Source: Betaproteobacteria bacterium UBA2293 (GTDB lineage: Bacteria > Pseudomonadota > Gammaproteobacteria > Burkholderiales > Rhodocyclaceae). Taken from it: a DNA stretch of 27,906 nt. Below, piece after piece: positions 6,538-14,201 of this stretch. Position 1 is the first letter of the stretch. Each line of letters opens with the position of its first letter. The notes under the pieces were generated by a model. The model ran no database searches, was not told where the DNA came from, and saw only the letters and a list, made by a program, of their open reading frames with translations. Position numbers and translations under genes: made by a program. The stretch lies in contig DDWF01000040.1 of the NCBI GenBank assembly GCA_002345845.1, positions 1 through 27,906 on the forward strand. The letters run 5' to 3'.

Positions 6538-8370
6538 ATGCTTGTTCAGAATGACGATGGGGTTGTCGAGTTACGCCGCATCCTGGCCGAAGGCCTGCTT
6601 TACCCGGTTTTTCAGCCGATTCTCGATTTTCGCCTGCGGGCGATTCAGGGCTACGAGTCGCTGATCCGTGGTCCGGACGACAGTCCGCTGCATCGCCCGG
6701 AGCAGTTGTTCGCCGCCGCCGCCCGCCAGGGCATCGGCGATGAACTCGAACACGCCTGTCGCGAGGCCAGTATCCGTGCCTTTGCCCACTACCGCCTGGG
6801 CGGTCGCCTGTTCCTCAACGTGACGCCGCGCTGCCTGCTCGATGTCCGCCTGATGAACGGCCAGACCGCCGATCTGCTCAACGCCCTGGGCATCGCGCCG
6901 AACCGCATCGTGCTCGAATTGACCGAGAATCAGAAGATCACCGATATGCCGGGCATCCACGATGCGCTGATGCATTTTCGCGGGCGCGGCTTCCAGATCG
7001 CCATCGATGACCTCGGTGAAGGCTTCGCCAATCTGCGCATGTGGTCGGAGTTGCGGCCGGAGATCGTCAAGATCGACAAGCATTTCGTCCATGGTATTGC
7101 CGACGACCGCATCAAGTTTCACTTCGTGCGGGCGATGCAGGATCTGGCTGAAATCTGCAATGCCTCGCTGGTCGCCGAGGGCATCGAACGCCGCGAGGAT
7201 TTCGTCTGCATCCGCGACATGGGTATTGCCTGCGGCCAGGGCTATTTCATCGCCCGGCCCGAGCGCGAACCGGTGACCTGTCTGGCGAGCGAGGTGCAAG
7301 CGGCGCTCGACCTGCAGTCCTTGTCGCTGTCGCCCTTGACCGGTGGTCCGGGCAAGCTGCCGACGGCGCGCAGCCTGCTCCAGGCGATCGAACCGGTGCC
7401 CCCTAATTCGTGTAACGAGGCCGTCATCGCCCGCTTCGAGGCCGATCCGGAGCTCAATGTCTTACCGGTGGTGCAAGGCACCCAGCCGGTCGGGCTGATC
7501 AACCGGCACAGCATGATTGATCGCTTCGCCCGGCCGTTTCGCAAGGAGTTGTTCGGGCGCAAGAGCTGCGAACTGTTCATGGACCACGCACCGCTCATCG
7601 TCGATCAGCACGCCACCATCCAGGAGCTGGCGATGATGCTGTCGGTTGCCCCCAAGCATTATCTGTACGACGGTTTCATCGTCACCGGCGATGGCTGCTA
7701 TCTCGGCGTCGGCAGCAGCCACGACCTGATGGCGACGATCACCGAGATGCAGATCAGCGCCGCCCGCTATGCCAATCCGCTGACTCAGCTGCCGGGCAAT
7801 GTGCCGATCAACGAGCATATCGACCGCATCCTGAAGAGCGGTCAGACCTTCGTTGCCGCCTACATCGACATCGACAATTTCAAGCCCTACAACGATACCT
7901 TCGGCTACCGGCGCGGCGACGACGTGATTCAGACGCTGGCTCGGCTGGTCTGCGAGGCGACCGACGAACATTGCGATTTCGTCGGTCATATCGGCGGCGA
8001 TGATTTCTTTGTGGTTTTTCGCTCTGCCGATTGGGAAATGCGCTGCTGGCAGATCATCAGCTGTTTCGCCGAGGCGGTCGGCAACTTGGTGGGCGTCGAG
8101 GAACGCCTGCGCGGCGGCTACATGGCCGAGAACCGCCGTGGCGATATGCTCGTGCAGCCGTTGCCGACGCTGTCTATCGGTGCAGTGCGCATCGGCGAGG
8201 GCGATTGCGAATCACACCGGGAGGTTGCCGTTGCCGCCGCCGCCGCCAAGAAGCAGGCAAAAAAGAAACTCAAGCAGGCCAGTGAGGCTCATCAGGGCAG
8301 TCTGTTCGTTGAGCGCCGGCGGGTCGGCAACTACGAGGTGCCGCTGTACCCGGTGCACGCCCTGAACTAG
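6538..8370 (+). CDS. Cytoplasmic EAL-CBS-GGDEF protein with GGDDF signature
   Basis: A 610-residue protein with no membrane segment. An N-terminal EAL domain (about 10-260) is followed by a CBS-pair region (about 285-410) and a C-terminal GGDEF-fold domain (about 430-590). The EAL side looks catalytic: ESL at 40-42, FLNVTP, LELTEN, IDDLGEGF, VKIDKHF and VAEGIE. The cyclase signature reads GGDDF at 486-490, with Asp replacing the conserved Glu, and the I-site RxxD is lost (EHCD at that spot). This half may therefore be weak, inactive or a GTP-binding module. CBS pairs usually bind adenine nucleotides, so the enzyme may couple energy state to c-di-GMP breakdown, which is inference. The ATG at 6538 is preferred because GAAGG lies 9 nt upstream. 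The C-terminus is rich in Ala and Lys. Confidence 0.9.
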   Translation: MLVQNDDGVVELRRILAEGLLYPVFQPILDFRLRAIQGYESLIRGPDDSPLHRPEQLFAAAARQGIGDELEHACREASIRAFAHYRLGGRLFLNVTPRCLLDVRLMNGQTADLLNALGIAPNRIVLELTENQKITDMPGIHDALMHFRGRGFQIAIDDLGEGFANLRMWSELRPEIVKIDKHFVHGIADDRIKFHFVRAMQDLAEICNASLVAEGIERREDFVCIRDMGIACGQGYFIARPEREPVTCLASEVQAALDLQSLSLSPLTGGPGKLPTARSLLQAIEPVPPNSCNEAVIARFEADPELNVLPVVQGTQPVGLINRHSMIDRFARPFRKELFGRKSCELFMDHAPLIVDQHATIQELAMMLSVAPKHYLYDGFIVTGDGCYLGVGSSHDLMATITEMQISAARYANPLTQLPGNVPINEHIDRILKSGQTFVAAYIDIDNFKPYNDTFGYRRGDDVIQTLARLVCEATDEHCDFVGHIGGDDFFVVFRSADWEMRCWQIISCFAEAVGNLVGVEERLRGGYMAENRRGDMLVQPLPTLSIGAVRIGEGDCESHREVAVAAAAAKKQAKKKLKQASEAHQGSLFVERRRVGNYEVPLYPVHALN

Positions 8371-8392
8371 AAGTGCTAACCGGCAGCGGGTG

Positions 8393-8941
8393 TCAGAACA
8401 GCCAGGGAATGAAGCGCCGGGTACGCCGCATGTAATCCTCGTATTCGGCGCCGAAATAGGCCAGGCACTCCTTCTCGTCGGCCAGTGCGGTGAGCAGTAG
8501 CGACAGGGTGGCGACGGCGGCAATCAGGGTGCCGATGAGATTCGGGTCCTGCAGATAGGCGGCCCAGGCCAGGGCCAGCAAGGATGTGTACATCGGATGA
8601 CGGATGTAGCGATAGATGCCGCTGGTGACCAGCTGCGTGGTCTTCTCGAATTCATAGAGGGTCGGGTCGCTGCGTTCTTCGGCCGCCTTGCCTGCGCTTA
8701 CCAGTTGCCGGGCACCGTAAAAGACCAGGGCGATGCTGAGCAGCATCAGCAGCCAGGAGGCGAACTGGTGCGGCGAATAGGGATCTTCACCCCAGGGTTC
8801 GTGGTTGAGGATGATCAGGCCAAGAATCGCCTCCCAGGCGAAGAAGCGGTAGAAGCCGTGGCCGCCCGGGGTGCGCAGGGCGCGCCAGGAAAACCACAGG
8901 TTGGCGGCGGTGCCGAGGATCAGGGCGATGATTTCAGGCAT
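8393..8941 (-). CDS. Isoprenylcysteine carboxyl methyltransferase-like membrane protein
   Basis: An integral membrane protein of 182 residues with about four to five hydrophobic helices. The C-terminal half has the ICMT/phospholipid-methyltransferase signature: TSGIYRYIRHPMYTS, then DEKECLAYFGAEYEDYMRRTRRFIP. In this superfamily the RHP-Y and E..FG..Y segments bind S-adenosylmethionine. Bacterial members methylate unknown small lipids or isoprenoids, so the substrate is not known. The ATG at 8941 is used; an upstream TTG at 8956 would overlap the aminopeptidase gene. Only 4 bp separate it from the stop of that gene, so it is probably the last gene of the hydrolase-aminopeptidase operon. Confidence 0.82.
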   Translation of the reverse strand: MPEIIALILGTAANLWFSWRALRTPGGHGFYRFFAWEAILGLIILNHEPWGEDPYSPHQFASWLLMLLSIALVFYGARQLVSAGKAAEERSDPTLYEFEKTTQLVTSGIYRYIRHPMYTSLLALAWAAYLQDPNLIGTLIAAVATLSLLLTALADEKECLAYFGAEYEDYMRRTRRFIPWLF

Positions 8942-8945
8942 GGTG

Positions 8946-10250
8946 TCAGTCCGCAAAGGCCGCCGTCAGGGCGGCGATCATGTAGCAATGGTCGAGGACG
9001 CCGGCACTTTCGCGGATGCTGTGCATGGCCCACATCGGCGAGCCGACGTCGACGCTGGCAATCCCCAGGCGGGCGGCGACGATCGGGCCGATGGTGCTGC
9101 CGCAACCGAGGTCGGTGCGGTGCGCGTATTGCTGGCAGGGGACGCCGGCCTTGGCGCAGAAGCCCATGAAGCGGGCGGCGCTGTCGGCGCTGGTGGCATA
9201 GCGCTGGTTGGCGTTGCTCTTGATCACCGGCCCGCCATTGACCAGGGCGCGGTGGCAGGGCTCGTAGGCGGCGGGGAAGTTCGGGTTCCAGGCGTGCGCC
9301 ATGTCGGCGCTGATGAAGAAACTGCGCGCCAGCACCCGGCGCTGGTCCTCGGCGTCCAGCCCGGCACTGGCGGCCAGCCGGGCGACGACATCGGCGACGA
9401 AACTGCCGCCGGCGCCAGCGGCGCTCTCGCTGCCGACTTCCTCATGGTCGAAGAGGGCGACCAGGCAGGTGCCGCTAGGCGATTCGGTGGCCAGCAGGGC
9501 GCTCAGCGCGGCGTGGCAGGAGGCCAGGTTGTCGAGCTGGCTGTCGGCGACGAATTCCTGATCGACACCCCAGAAACTGCCCTTCTGCGTATCCCAGGCG
9601 GCCAGTTCCCAAGTCAGCAGGTCGGCAGCGTTGACGCCGAGCTTGGCGGCCAGCGGTTGGCGGAAACGCGCTTCGGCCGTCGTGCCGTCGGCGGACACAC
9701 CGAGCAGCAGCGGCAGTTCGGTCTGCTTGTTGAATTTGAGGCCGCTCTCGTTGACTTCGCGATTCATATGGATGGCGAGATTCGGCAGGCGCAACAAAGG
9801 ATCGTCGAAACGCACCAGGTGGCTGGTGAAGCCGTCGGCGCTGCGGACATTGACGCGGCCGGCCAGCGACAGGTCGCGGTCGGCAAAGGTGGCGAGGATC
9901 GGCCCGCCGTAGACCTCGACGCCAAGGCGGACCATGCCGGCGTTGTCCTCGGCCGGCTTCGGCTTCAGGCGCAGGCCCGGCGAATCGGTATGGGCGCCGA
10001 TCAGCGTCAGGCCGGCGGCCTTGGCGGCATCGCGGCCGACGATGAAAGCGATGATCGAGGCGCCAGCGCGCACCGTGTAGTGACGGCCGCCGGGGGCCAG
10101 CGTCCACCGATCGCTTTCGTCGAGACGGCTGAAGCCGGCGGCCTGCAGGCGGTGTTCGCACTGGGCCACGGCATGCCAGGGGCTCGGGCTGGCGTCGATG
10201 AAGTCGAGCAGGTCCTGGGCGCGGGCACGGGCGGCAGTGGAAATGTTCAT
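8946..10250 (-). CDS. apeB: M18 family aminopeptidase
   Basis: A 434-residue zinc aminopeptidase of the M18 (aspartyl aminopeptidase/ApeB) family, cytoplasmic, releasing N-terminal amino acids from peptides. Metal-site motifs are present in order: HTDSPGLRLK (first metal His at H87), FDHEEVGSESAAGA, SADMAHAWNPNF with YEPCH, SNANQRYATSA, and a C-terminal GSPMWAMHSIRE. Length matches the family's usual 425-435 residues. The ATG at 10250 is preceded by AGGA at a suitable distance and overlaps the stop of the upstream alpha/beta hydrolase gene (ATGA), which implies translational coupling. No oddities are seen. Confidence 0.95.
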   Translation of the reverse strand: MNISTAARARAQDLLDFIDASPSPWHAVAQCEHRLQAAGFSRLDESDRWTLAPGGRHYTVRAGASIIAFIVGRDAAKAAGLTLIGAHTDSPGLRLKPKPAEDNAGMVRLGVEVYGGPILATFADRDLSLAGRVNVRSADGFTSHLVRFDDPLLRLPNLAIHMNREVNESGLKFNKQTELPLLLGVSADGTTAEARFRQPLAAKLGVNAADLLTWELAAWDTQKGSFWGVDQEFVADSQLDNLASCHAALSALLATESPSGTCLVALFDHEEVGSESAAGAGGSFVADVVARLAASAGLDAEDQRRVLARSFFISADMAHAWNPNFPAAYEPCHRALVNGGPVIKSNANQRYATSADSAARFMGFCAKAGVPCQQYAHRTDLGCGSTIGPIVAARLGIASVDVGSPMWAMHSIRESAGVLDHCYMIAALTAAFAD

Positions 10251-11140
10251 GCGGAGGGTCCTGGGGGCGGGCAGTGTTCGAGAAGCAGGCGGAAAACCCG
10301 TACATCATAAAGCATGGCGATGTGCCCGAGTGCTGGCAGTTCGACATCGCGGGCGCCGGGCAGGCGTTGGTTGTCCTGCGGCATCACGTAATTGTCGTAG
10401 GGGTTGCGCAGGCTGATTGCCGGAATCTTCACCGTTTCCTGCGCCATGTCGCGCAGCCACAGCGAATCGGGTTCCATTTCGCGGGCATTCTGGCCGAAGC
10501 CGATGCGTGCCAGTTCGCTGCCGGCGTGCGGCGTCGCCAGCGTGATCAGCTGGGCGACCCGGGAAATGCCGTGGCGGGCCAGGTAGGAGCGGCAGATCAG
10601 GCCGCCCATGCTGTGGCCGATCAGGATCAGCTGTTTGGCCCCGGTGGCGGCACAGACTTCCTCAATGCGTCGATTGAGTTGCGGCACCAGCTTGCCCATG
10701 CTGGTGTAAGGCGGTGCCAGGCTGACCGTGGCCACCGTGTGGCCGGCAGCTTCCAGGCGCCGGCGCAGTAGCCACCAGACGCCGCGGCTGCAACCATAGC
10801 CATGGACCAGCAGCAGTGGCCGGCGGGCGCCGGGCAGCAGGCGGTCGGCCGGCAGCCAAAGGCGTTCGAGCGGCAGTACGGCGAGAAAGGTGAGCAGGAA
10901 AGCCAGGTATTCGCCGACGATCTGGCGCAGGCGGTGGGCGAAGTCGAGCGGCGGTGCCGGTGAGGCATGGGATGTCGCGTACAGCCAGGTCAGAGCGTTG
11001 ATGCCGGCGCGCAGGCCGAGCAGGCCGCCGACAGCGCCGACGATGGCGGTGCTCCAGTCGACGCCCAGCCAGTGGCGGCCGATCGCCAGGTAGCCGGCAA
11101 TCTCGATGGCGATCCAGATGAACAGGGAAATGGGAACCAC
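10247..11140 (-). CDS. Membrane-anchored alpha/beta hydrolase (lipase/esterase-like)
   Basis: A 297-residue protein with two to three hydrophobic segments in the first 100 residues, followed by an alpha/beta-hydrolase domain. LLLVHGYGCSRG supplies the oxyanion-hole region. GHSMGG places the nucleophile at S177. The late AxGHIAML segment supplies the likely catalytic His. The domain resembles triacylglycerol lipase/PGAP1-like esterases; the substrate is unknown. The start is a GTG at 11140, chosen because TGAGGAC (including the dnaQ stop) forms a Shine-Dalgarno sequence a few bases before it. A longer GTG start at 11179 would overlap dnaQ. The gene sits between dnaQ and apeB in one run of minus-strand genes. 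Confidence 0.85.
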   Translation of the reverse strand: MVPISLFIWIAIEIAGYLAIGRHWLGVDWSTAIVGAVGGLLGLRAGINALTWLYATSHASPAPPLDFAHRLRQIVGEYLAFLLTFLAVLPLERLWLPADRLLPGARRPLLLVHGYGCSRGVWWLLRRRLEAAGHTVATVSLAPPYTSMGKLVPQLNRRIEEVCAATGAKQLILIGHSMGGLICRSYLARHGISRVAQLITLATPHAGSELARIGFGQNAREMEPDSLWLRDMAQETVKIPAISLRNPYDNYVMPQDNQRLPGARDVELPALGHIAMLYDVRVFRLLLEHCPPPGPSA

Positions 11141-11148
11141 GCGCGTCC

Positions 11149-11862
11149 TCAGGCCGTGGTTTCGGGCTTCGGCAACCACAGGCAGGCGCCCTTGGACTCC
11201 TTGTCGATGGCCGCCAGCACGCGGTCGTGCTCGGCCAGTTCTTCCGCCGTGGCGCGCCGGACGAGCAGCGGCTTGCGCTGGCGGACCTGGCCATCGGCGC
11301 CAAGCTGCGGACGCGTTGCGGTGTCGGGTTCGATCATCAGCGTGTTCTGGCCGCGCGTCATGGCCAGGAAAACTTCAGCCAGCAGCTCGGTATCGAGCAG
11401 GGCGCCGTGCAGTGTCCGGCTGGAGTTGTCGATCTCGTAACGTTCACACAGGGCGTCGAGGCTGTTGCGCTTGCCGGGATGAATCTCCTTGGCCATCTTC
11501 AGCGTGTCGGTGACGCCATTGCAGATGGTTTCGACCGGGACCCGGTCGAGGCGGCGCAGTTCGGCGTTGAGGAAGCCGAGGTCGAAGGGGGCGTTGTGGA
11601 TGATCAGTTCGCCGCCATTGATGAATTCCAGGAACTCGTCGGCGACGTCGGCGAATTTTGGCTTGTCGGCGAGGAATTCGAGGGTGATGCCGTGCACCGC
11701 CTGGGCGCCTTCGTCGATCTGGCGCTCGGGATTGATGTATTTGTGCAAATGACGGCCGGTCAGCCGGCGATTGACCATCTCGATGCAGGCGACTTCGATG
11801 ATGCGATGGCCGTCGCGCGGATTGAGGCCGGTGGTTTCGGTGTCGAGTACGATCTGGCGCAT
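11149..11862 (-). CDS. dnaQ: DNA polymerase III epsilon subunit (3'-5' proofreading exonuclease)
   Basis: A 237-residue DEDDh exonuclease that proofreads for the replicative polymerase. Exo I is DTETTG with D7 and E9, Exo II is HNAPFDLGFLN, and Exo III is HGALLDTELLAEVFLAMTRGQ with the catalytic His and Asp. The C-terminal tail after about residue 180 is the region that contacts the alpha subunit. Length fits bacterial DnaQ (about 240). It starts 1 bp after the rnhA stop, and the rnhA-dnaQ pairing is the classic proteobacterial arrangement, although in E. coli the two genes are divergent and here they are co-directional. Confidence 0.96.
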   Translation of the reverse strand: MRQIVLDTETTGLNPRDGHRIIEVACIEMVNRRLTGRHLHKYINPERQIDEGAQAVHGITLEFLADKPKFADVADEFLEFINGGELIIHNAPFDLGFLNAELRRLDRVPVETICNGVTDTLKMAKEIHPGKRNSLDALCERYEIDNSSRTLHGALLDTELLAEVFLAMTRGQNTLMIEPDTATRPQLGADGQVRQRKPLLVRRATAEELAEHDRVLAAIDKESKGACLWLPKPETTA

Positions 11863-11863
11863 A

Positions 11864-12316
11864 TCAGTCCTTCTTCAATTCCTCGATGCCGCGGTTGGCC
11901 AGGGCATCGGCACGTTCGTTTTCCGGGTGGCCGGCATGGCCCTTGACCCAGATCCATTCCAGCTTGTGCGGACGGGTTACGGCGTCGAGTTCCTGCCACA
12001 GGTCGGCATTCTTCACCGGCTTCTTGTCGGCCGTCTTCCAGCCGTTGCGCTTCCAGCCGTGAATCCACTCGCTGATGCCTTTCAGCACGTATTGCGAGTC
12101 GGTATAGACGCGGCCGGCGACCGGGCGTTTCAAGGCGGCCAGGCCGCGGATGGCGGCGGTCAGCTCCATGCGGTTGTTGGTGGTTTCCTTCTCGCCGCCC
12201 CACAGCTCCTTCTCGTGCGGACCGCTACGCAGGATGGCGCCCCAGCCGCCGGGGCCGGGATTACCCTTGCAGGCGCCGTCGGTGAATATTTCGATGTTGT
12301 CTTCAGTGTTGGCCAT
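11864..12316 (-). CDS. rnhA: Ribonuclease HI
   Basis: A 150-residue ribonuclease H that cuts RNA in RNA-DNA hybrids (R-loops, primers). All active-site carboxylates are visible: D13 in [15 protein letters not shown]51 in NNRMELTA, D73 in YTDSQYV, and the last Asp in [18 protein letters not shown] carries the conserved His. The ATG at 12316 is chosen because AAGGA lies just upstream; a start at 12334 is possible but lacks one. The start overlaps the end of the yafS-like gene by 14 nt. Confidence 0.96.
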   Translation of the reverse strand: MANTEDNIEIFTDGACKGNPGPGGWGAILRSGPHEKELWGGEKETTNNRMELTAAIRGLAALKRPVAGRVYTDSQYVLKGISEWIHGWKRNGWKTADKKPVKNADLWQELDAVTRPHKLEWIWVKGHAGHPENERADALANRGIEELKKD

Positions 12317-13022
12317 GGCCTTCCTTACGGGCAATCGGACGCAGCGCCTTGGCGGCTACTGCCTTGGTGCGCCAGTTGGGGGTAATCAGGCGCATGCCGT
12401 GGGTGCGCTTGATCGCCCGCAGGACATGGACGCCACCGGAAAATCCCCACCAGCGACGGCCGGCATTCTCGATGAAACGCCAGCGTTGCAGCCATTTTTC
12501 CTGCTCCAGGGGTGGGGCATAACAGCCGAGCGTGCCGCGGTCGACCTCGAAGCCGAGCAGCTGCAACCAGTCCTTCAGGCGATTCAGCGACAGGTAGGTG
12601 CCGTTCCAGGGAAAGTCGCCGGAACGGTCGAAGCGCCGCTGAAGGCCCCACAGGGAAATGGGGTTGAAGCCGACGATGACGACCTGGCCTTCGGGAATCA
12701 GGATGCGCTCAATCTCGCGCAGGACCTGGTGCGGATCGTCGCTGAATTCCAGCATGTGCGGCAGGACGACAAGATCGGTGCTATGCGAGGCGAAGGGCAG
12801 GGCGGTCAGTTCGCAGACGACATCGGCACCGGCGAATTCGCTGACCGTCTGCCGCAGCGGAATGCGGTTGGCGCGCAGCAGCGGACATTGCGGCAAGCCG
12901 ATCTGCAGGGCGTTGAAGCCGAAGATATCGACGACGATTTCGTCAATCGTCGCCTGCTCCCAAGCGAGCACGTAACGTCCCTGCGGCGAGCGGAGCCAGG
13001 CGTCGAGGCCGGGAATTGACAT
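12303..13022 (-). CDS. YafS-like SAM-dependent methyltransferase
   Basis: A 239-residue predicted methyltransferase of the methyltransferase_11/YafS type. The SAM-binding region is divergent; recognisable parts are [19 protein letters not shown] (motif around the acidic loop) and [21 protein letters not shown] (post-motif strand). These are followed by the family's GLQRRF and [11 protein letters not shown] segments. The neighbourhood supports the call: gloB diverges from it and rnhA-dnaQ follow, as around yafS in E. coli. The substrate is unknown. The start at 13022 ([10 protein letters not shown]) leaves 28 bp to gloB. Longer starts at 13052 or 13088 would overlap gloB and are less likely. 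Confidence 0.86.
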   Translation of the reverse strand: MSIPGLDAWLRSPQGRYVLAWEQATIDEIVVDIFGFNALQIGLPQCPLLRANRIPLRQTVSEFAGADVVCELTALPFASHSTDLVVLPHMLEFSDDPHQVLREIERILIPEGQVVIVGFNPISLWGLQRRFDRSGDFPWNGTYLSLNRLKDWLQLLGFEVDRGTLGCYAPPLEQEKWLQRWRFIENAGRRWWGFSGGVHVLRAIKRTHGMRLITPNWRTKAVAAKALRPIARKEGHGQH

Positions 13023-13044
13023 CCGGCGCTGCCCGCTCGATAGT
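13016..13044 (+). promoter_or_regulatory. Sigma-70 promoter for gloB (possible leaderless transcript)
   Basis: A perfect -35 TTGACA (13016-13021), a 17-bp spacer and GATAGT (13039-13044; 4 of 6 matches) lie directly before gloB. Transcription would start about 7 bp after the -10, near 13051, which is the A of the gloB ATG. No Shine-Dalgarno sequence precedes that ATG, so a leaderless or near-leaderless mRNA is suggested. Confidence 0.5.
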
Positions 13045-13050
13045 TCCGGC

Positions 13051-13806
13051 ATGTTTGAAGTTTCGTTCATTCCCGCGTTCAAGGACAATTACATCTGGCT
13101 GCTGCAGCGCGACCGGCGCGCCGTCGTCGTCGATCCGGGCGATGCCGCTCCGGTCATCGCGCGGCTGCAGGCCGACGGCCTGGCACTGGAAGGCATCCTG
13201 ATCACGCACCACCATGCCGACCATCAGGGCGGTGTTGCCGAGTTGACCGAGCGTTACCCGGTACCGGTTTTCGCCCCGGCCGCCGAGTCTATCACAGGCA
13301 GGAGTCACCCCCTTTCCGGTGGCGAAAGCATCGAAGTGCTTGGTTGTCCAGTGCTGGTCATGGCCGCTCCCGGTCATACCGCCGGGCACATCGCCTATGT
13401 CGCCGGCGACCGCCTGTTCTGTGGCGACACGCTGTTCGGCGCCGGCTGCGGTCGGCTGTTCGAGGGCACGCCAGCGCAGATGGCTACCTCGCTCGATGCC
13501 CTCGCGGCGCTGCCGCCGGCGACGCGGGTGTATTGCGCCCACGAATATACCGAGGCCAATCTGCGTTTCGCCCTGACCGTCGAGCCGGATAATCCGGCAG
13601 TCCAGGCCCGGGTGGATAGAGTGGCGGCGTTGAGGGCGGCTGGTCGGTCCAGTGTCCCGTCCACGCTGGCTGAGGAACGGGCGACCAATCCTTTCCTGCG
13701 GTGCCGCGAGCCCGGAGTCATCGCCGCGGCGATCCGCGAAGGGGCGGTGGATGCTTCTCCAGTCGCCGTTTTTGCTGCCATCCGCGCCTGGCGCAACCGG
13801 TTTTAG
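13051..13806 (+). CDS. gloB: Hydroxyacylglutathione hydrolase (glyoxalase II)
   Basis: A 251-residue metallo-beta-lactamase-fold enzyme that hydrolyses S-lactoylglutathione to D-lactate and glutathione, the second step of methylglyoxal detoxification. The dinuclear metal motif THHHADHQGG gives H53, H55, D57 and H58. Further ligands are in PGHTAGH, GDTLFGAGCGR and YCAHEYT. The C-terminal glutathione-binding region with ERATNPFLR is present. Length is typical for GloB. Its TAG overlaps the TAA of the convergent receiver gene by 4 bp. Confidence 0.96.
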   Translation: MFEVSFIPAFKDNYIWLLQRDRRAVVVDPGDAAPVIARLQADGLALEGILITHHHADHQGGVAELTERYPVPVFAPAAESITGRSHPLSGGESIEVLGCPVLVMAAPGHTAGHIAYVAGDRLFCGDTLFGAGCGRLFEGTPAQMATSLDALAALPPATRVYCAHEYTEANLRFALTVEPDNPAVQARVDRVAALRAAGRSSVPSTLAEERATNPFLRCREPGVIAAAIREGAVDASPVAVFAAIRAWRNRF

Positions 13807-14195
13807 CGTTTTCCCGCCCGGCGCTGGCTGCTGATCCGATCGAGCGTGTCGAGTACGCGGGCGGCATTGAAGGGCTTGACGATGAAGCCGGCGGCGCCGT
13901 TCATGATCGCTTCCTGAACCGTGTCCGGATCGGCGTTGCCGGTCACCATGACGATGTGCACCTCGGGGCGTGCCGCCTTGATCTCGATCAGCGCTTCCAA
14001 GCCGTTTTTTTCCGGCATCAGGACATCGAGGCAGATGATGTCCGGCTTCAGGCGTTCGGCCATTTCGACCGCGGCATTGCCGTTACGTGCTTCGCCGACG
14101 ACGTTGTAGTCGTGGCTGCGCAGGATGCCGCGAAGGACCGAGCGCATGATGTCGTTGTCTTCGACGATGAGGACGGAGGTGCGTTTCTTTTCCAT
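13803..14195 (-). CDS. Stand-alone CheY-like response regulator
   Basis: A 130-residue single receiver domain with no output domain. Phosphorylation machinery is complete: acidic pocket E12-D13, phospho-acceptor D57 in ICLDVLMPEKNG, T85 in MVTGN and K107 in VKPF. A short basic tail (RRAGKR) follows. Such receivers act by protein-protein contact, for example on a motor, kinase or cyclase. It begins 6 bp after the stop of a REC-GGDEF cyclase gene and is the last gene of that operon, so it probably belongs to the same phosphorelay. It is not specifically like chemotaxis CheY, and no kinase is encoded in the operon. Confidence 0.9.
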   Translation of the reverse strand: MEKKRTSVLIVEDNDIMRSVLRGILRSHDYNVVGEARNGNAAVEMAERLKPDIICLDVLMPEKNGLEALIEIKAARPEVHIVMVTGNADPDTVQEAIMNGAAGFIVKPFNAARVLDTLDRISSQRRAGKR

Positions 14196-14201
14196 GGCGT
14201 T

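Noticed and set aside
8871..10310. Long open frame of 479 codons on the plus strand over the aminopeptidase gene
   Set aside because: Antisense shadow of apeB, whose full M18 motifs are certain; composition is low-complexity (Gly, Ala, Gln, Arg) as expected for antisense of GC-rich coding DNA.
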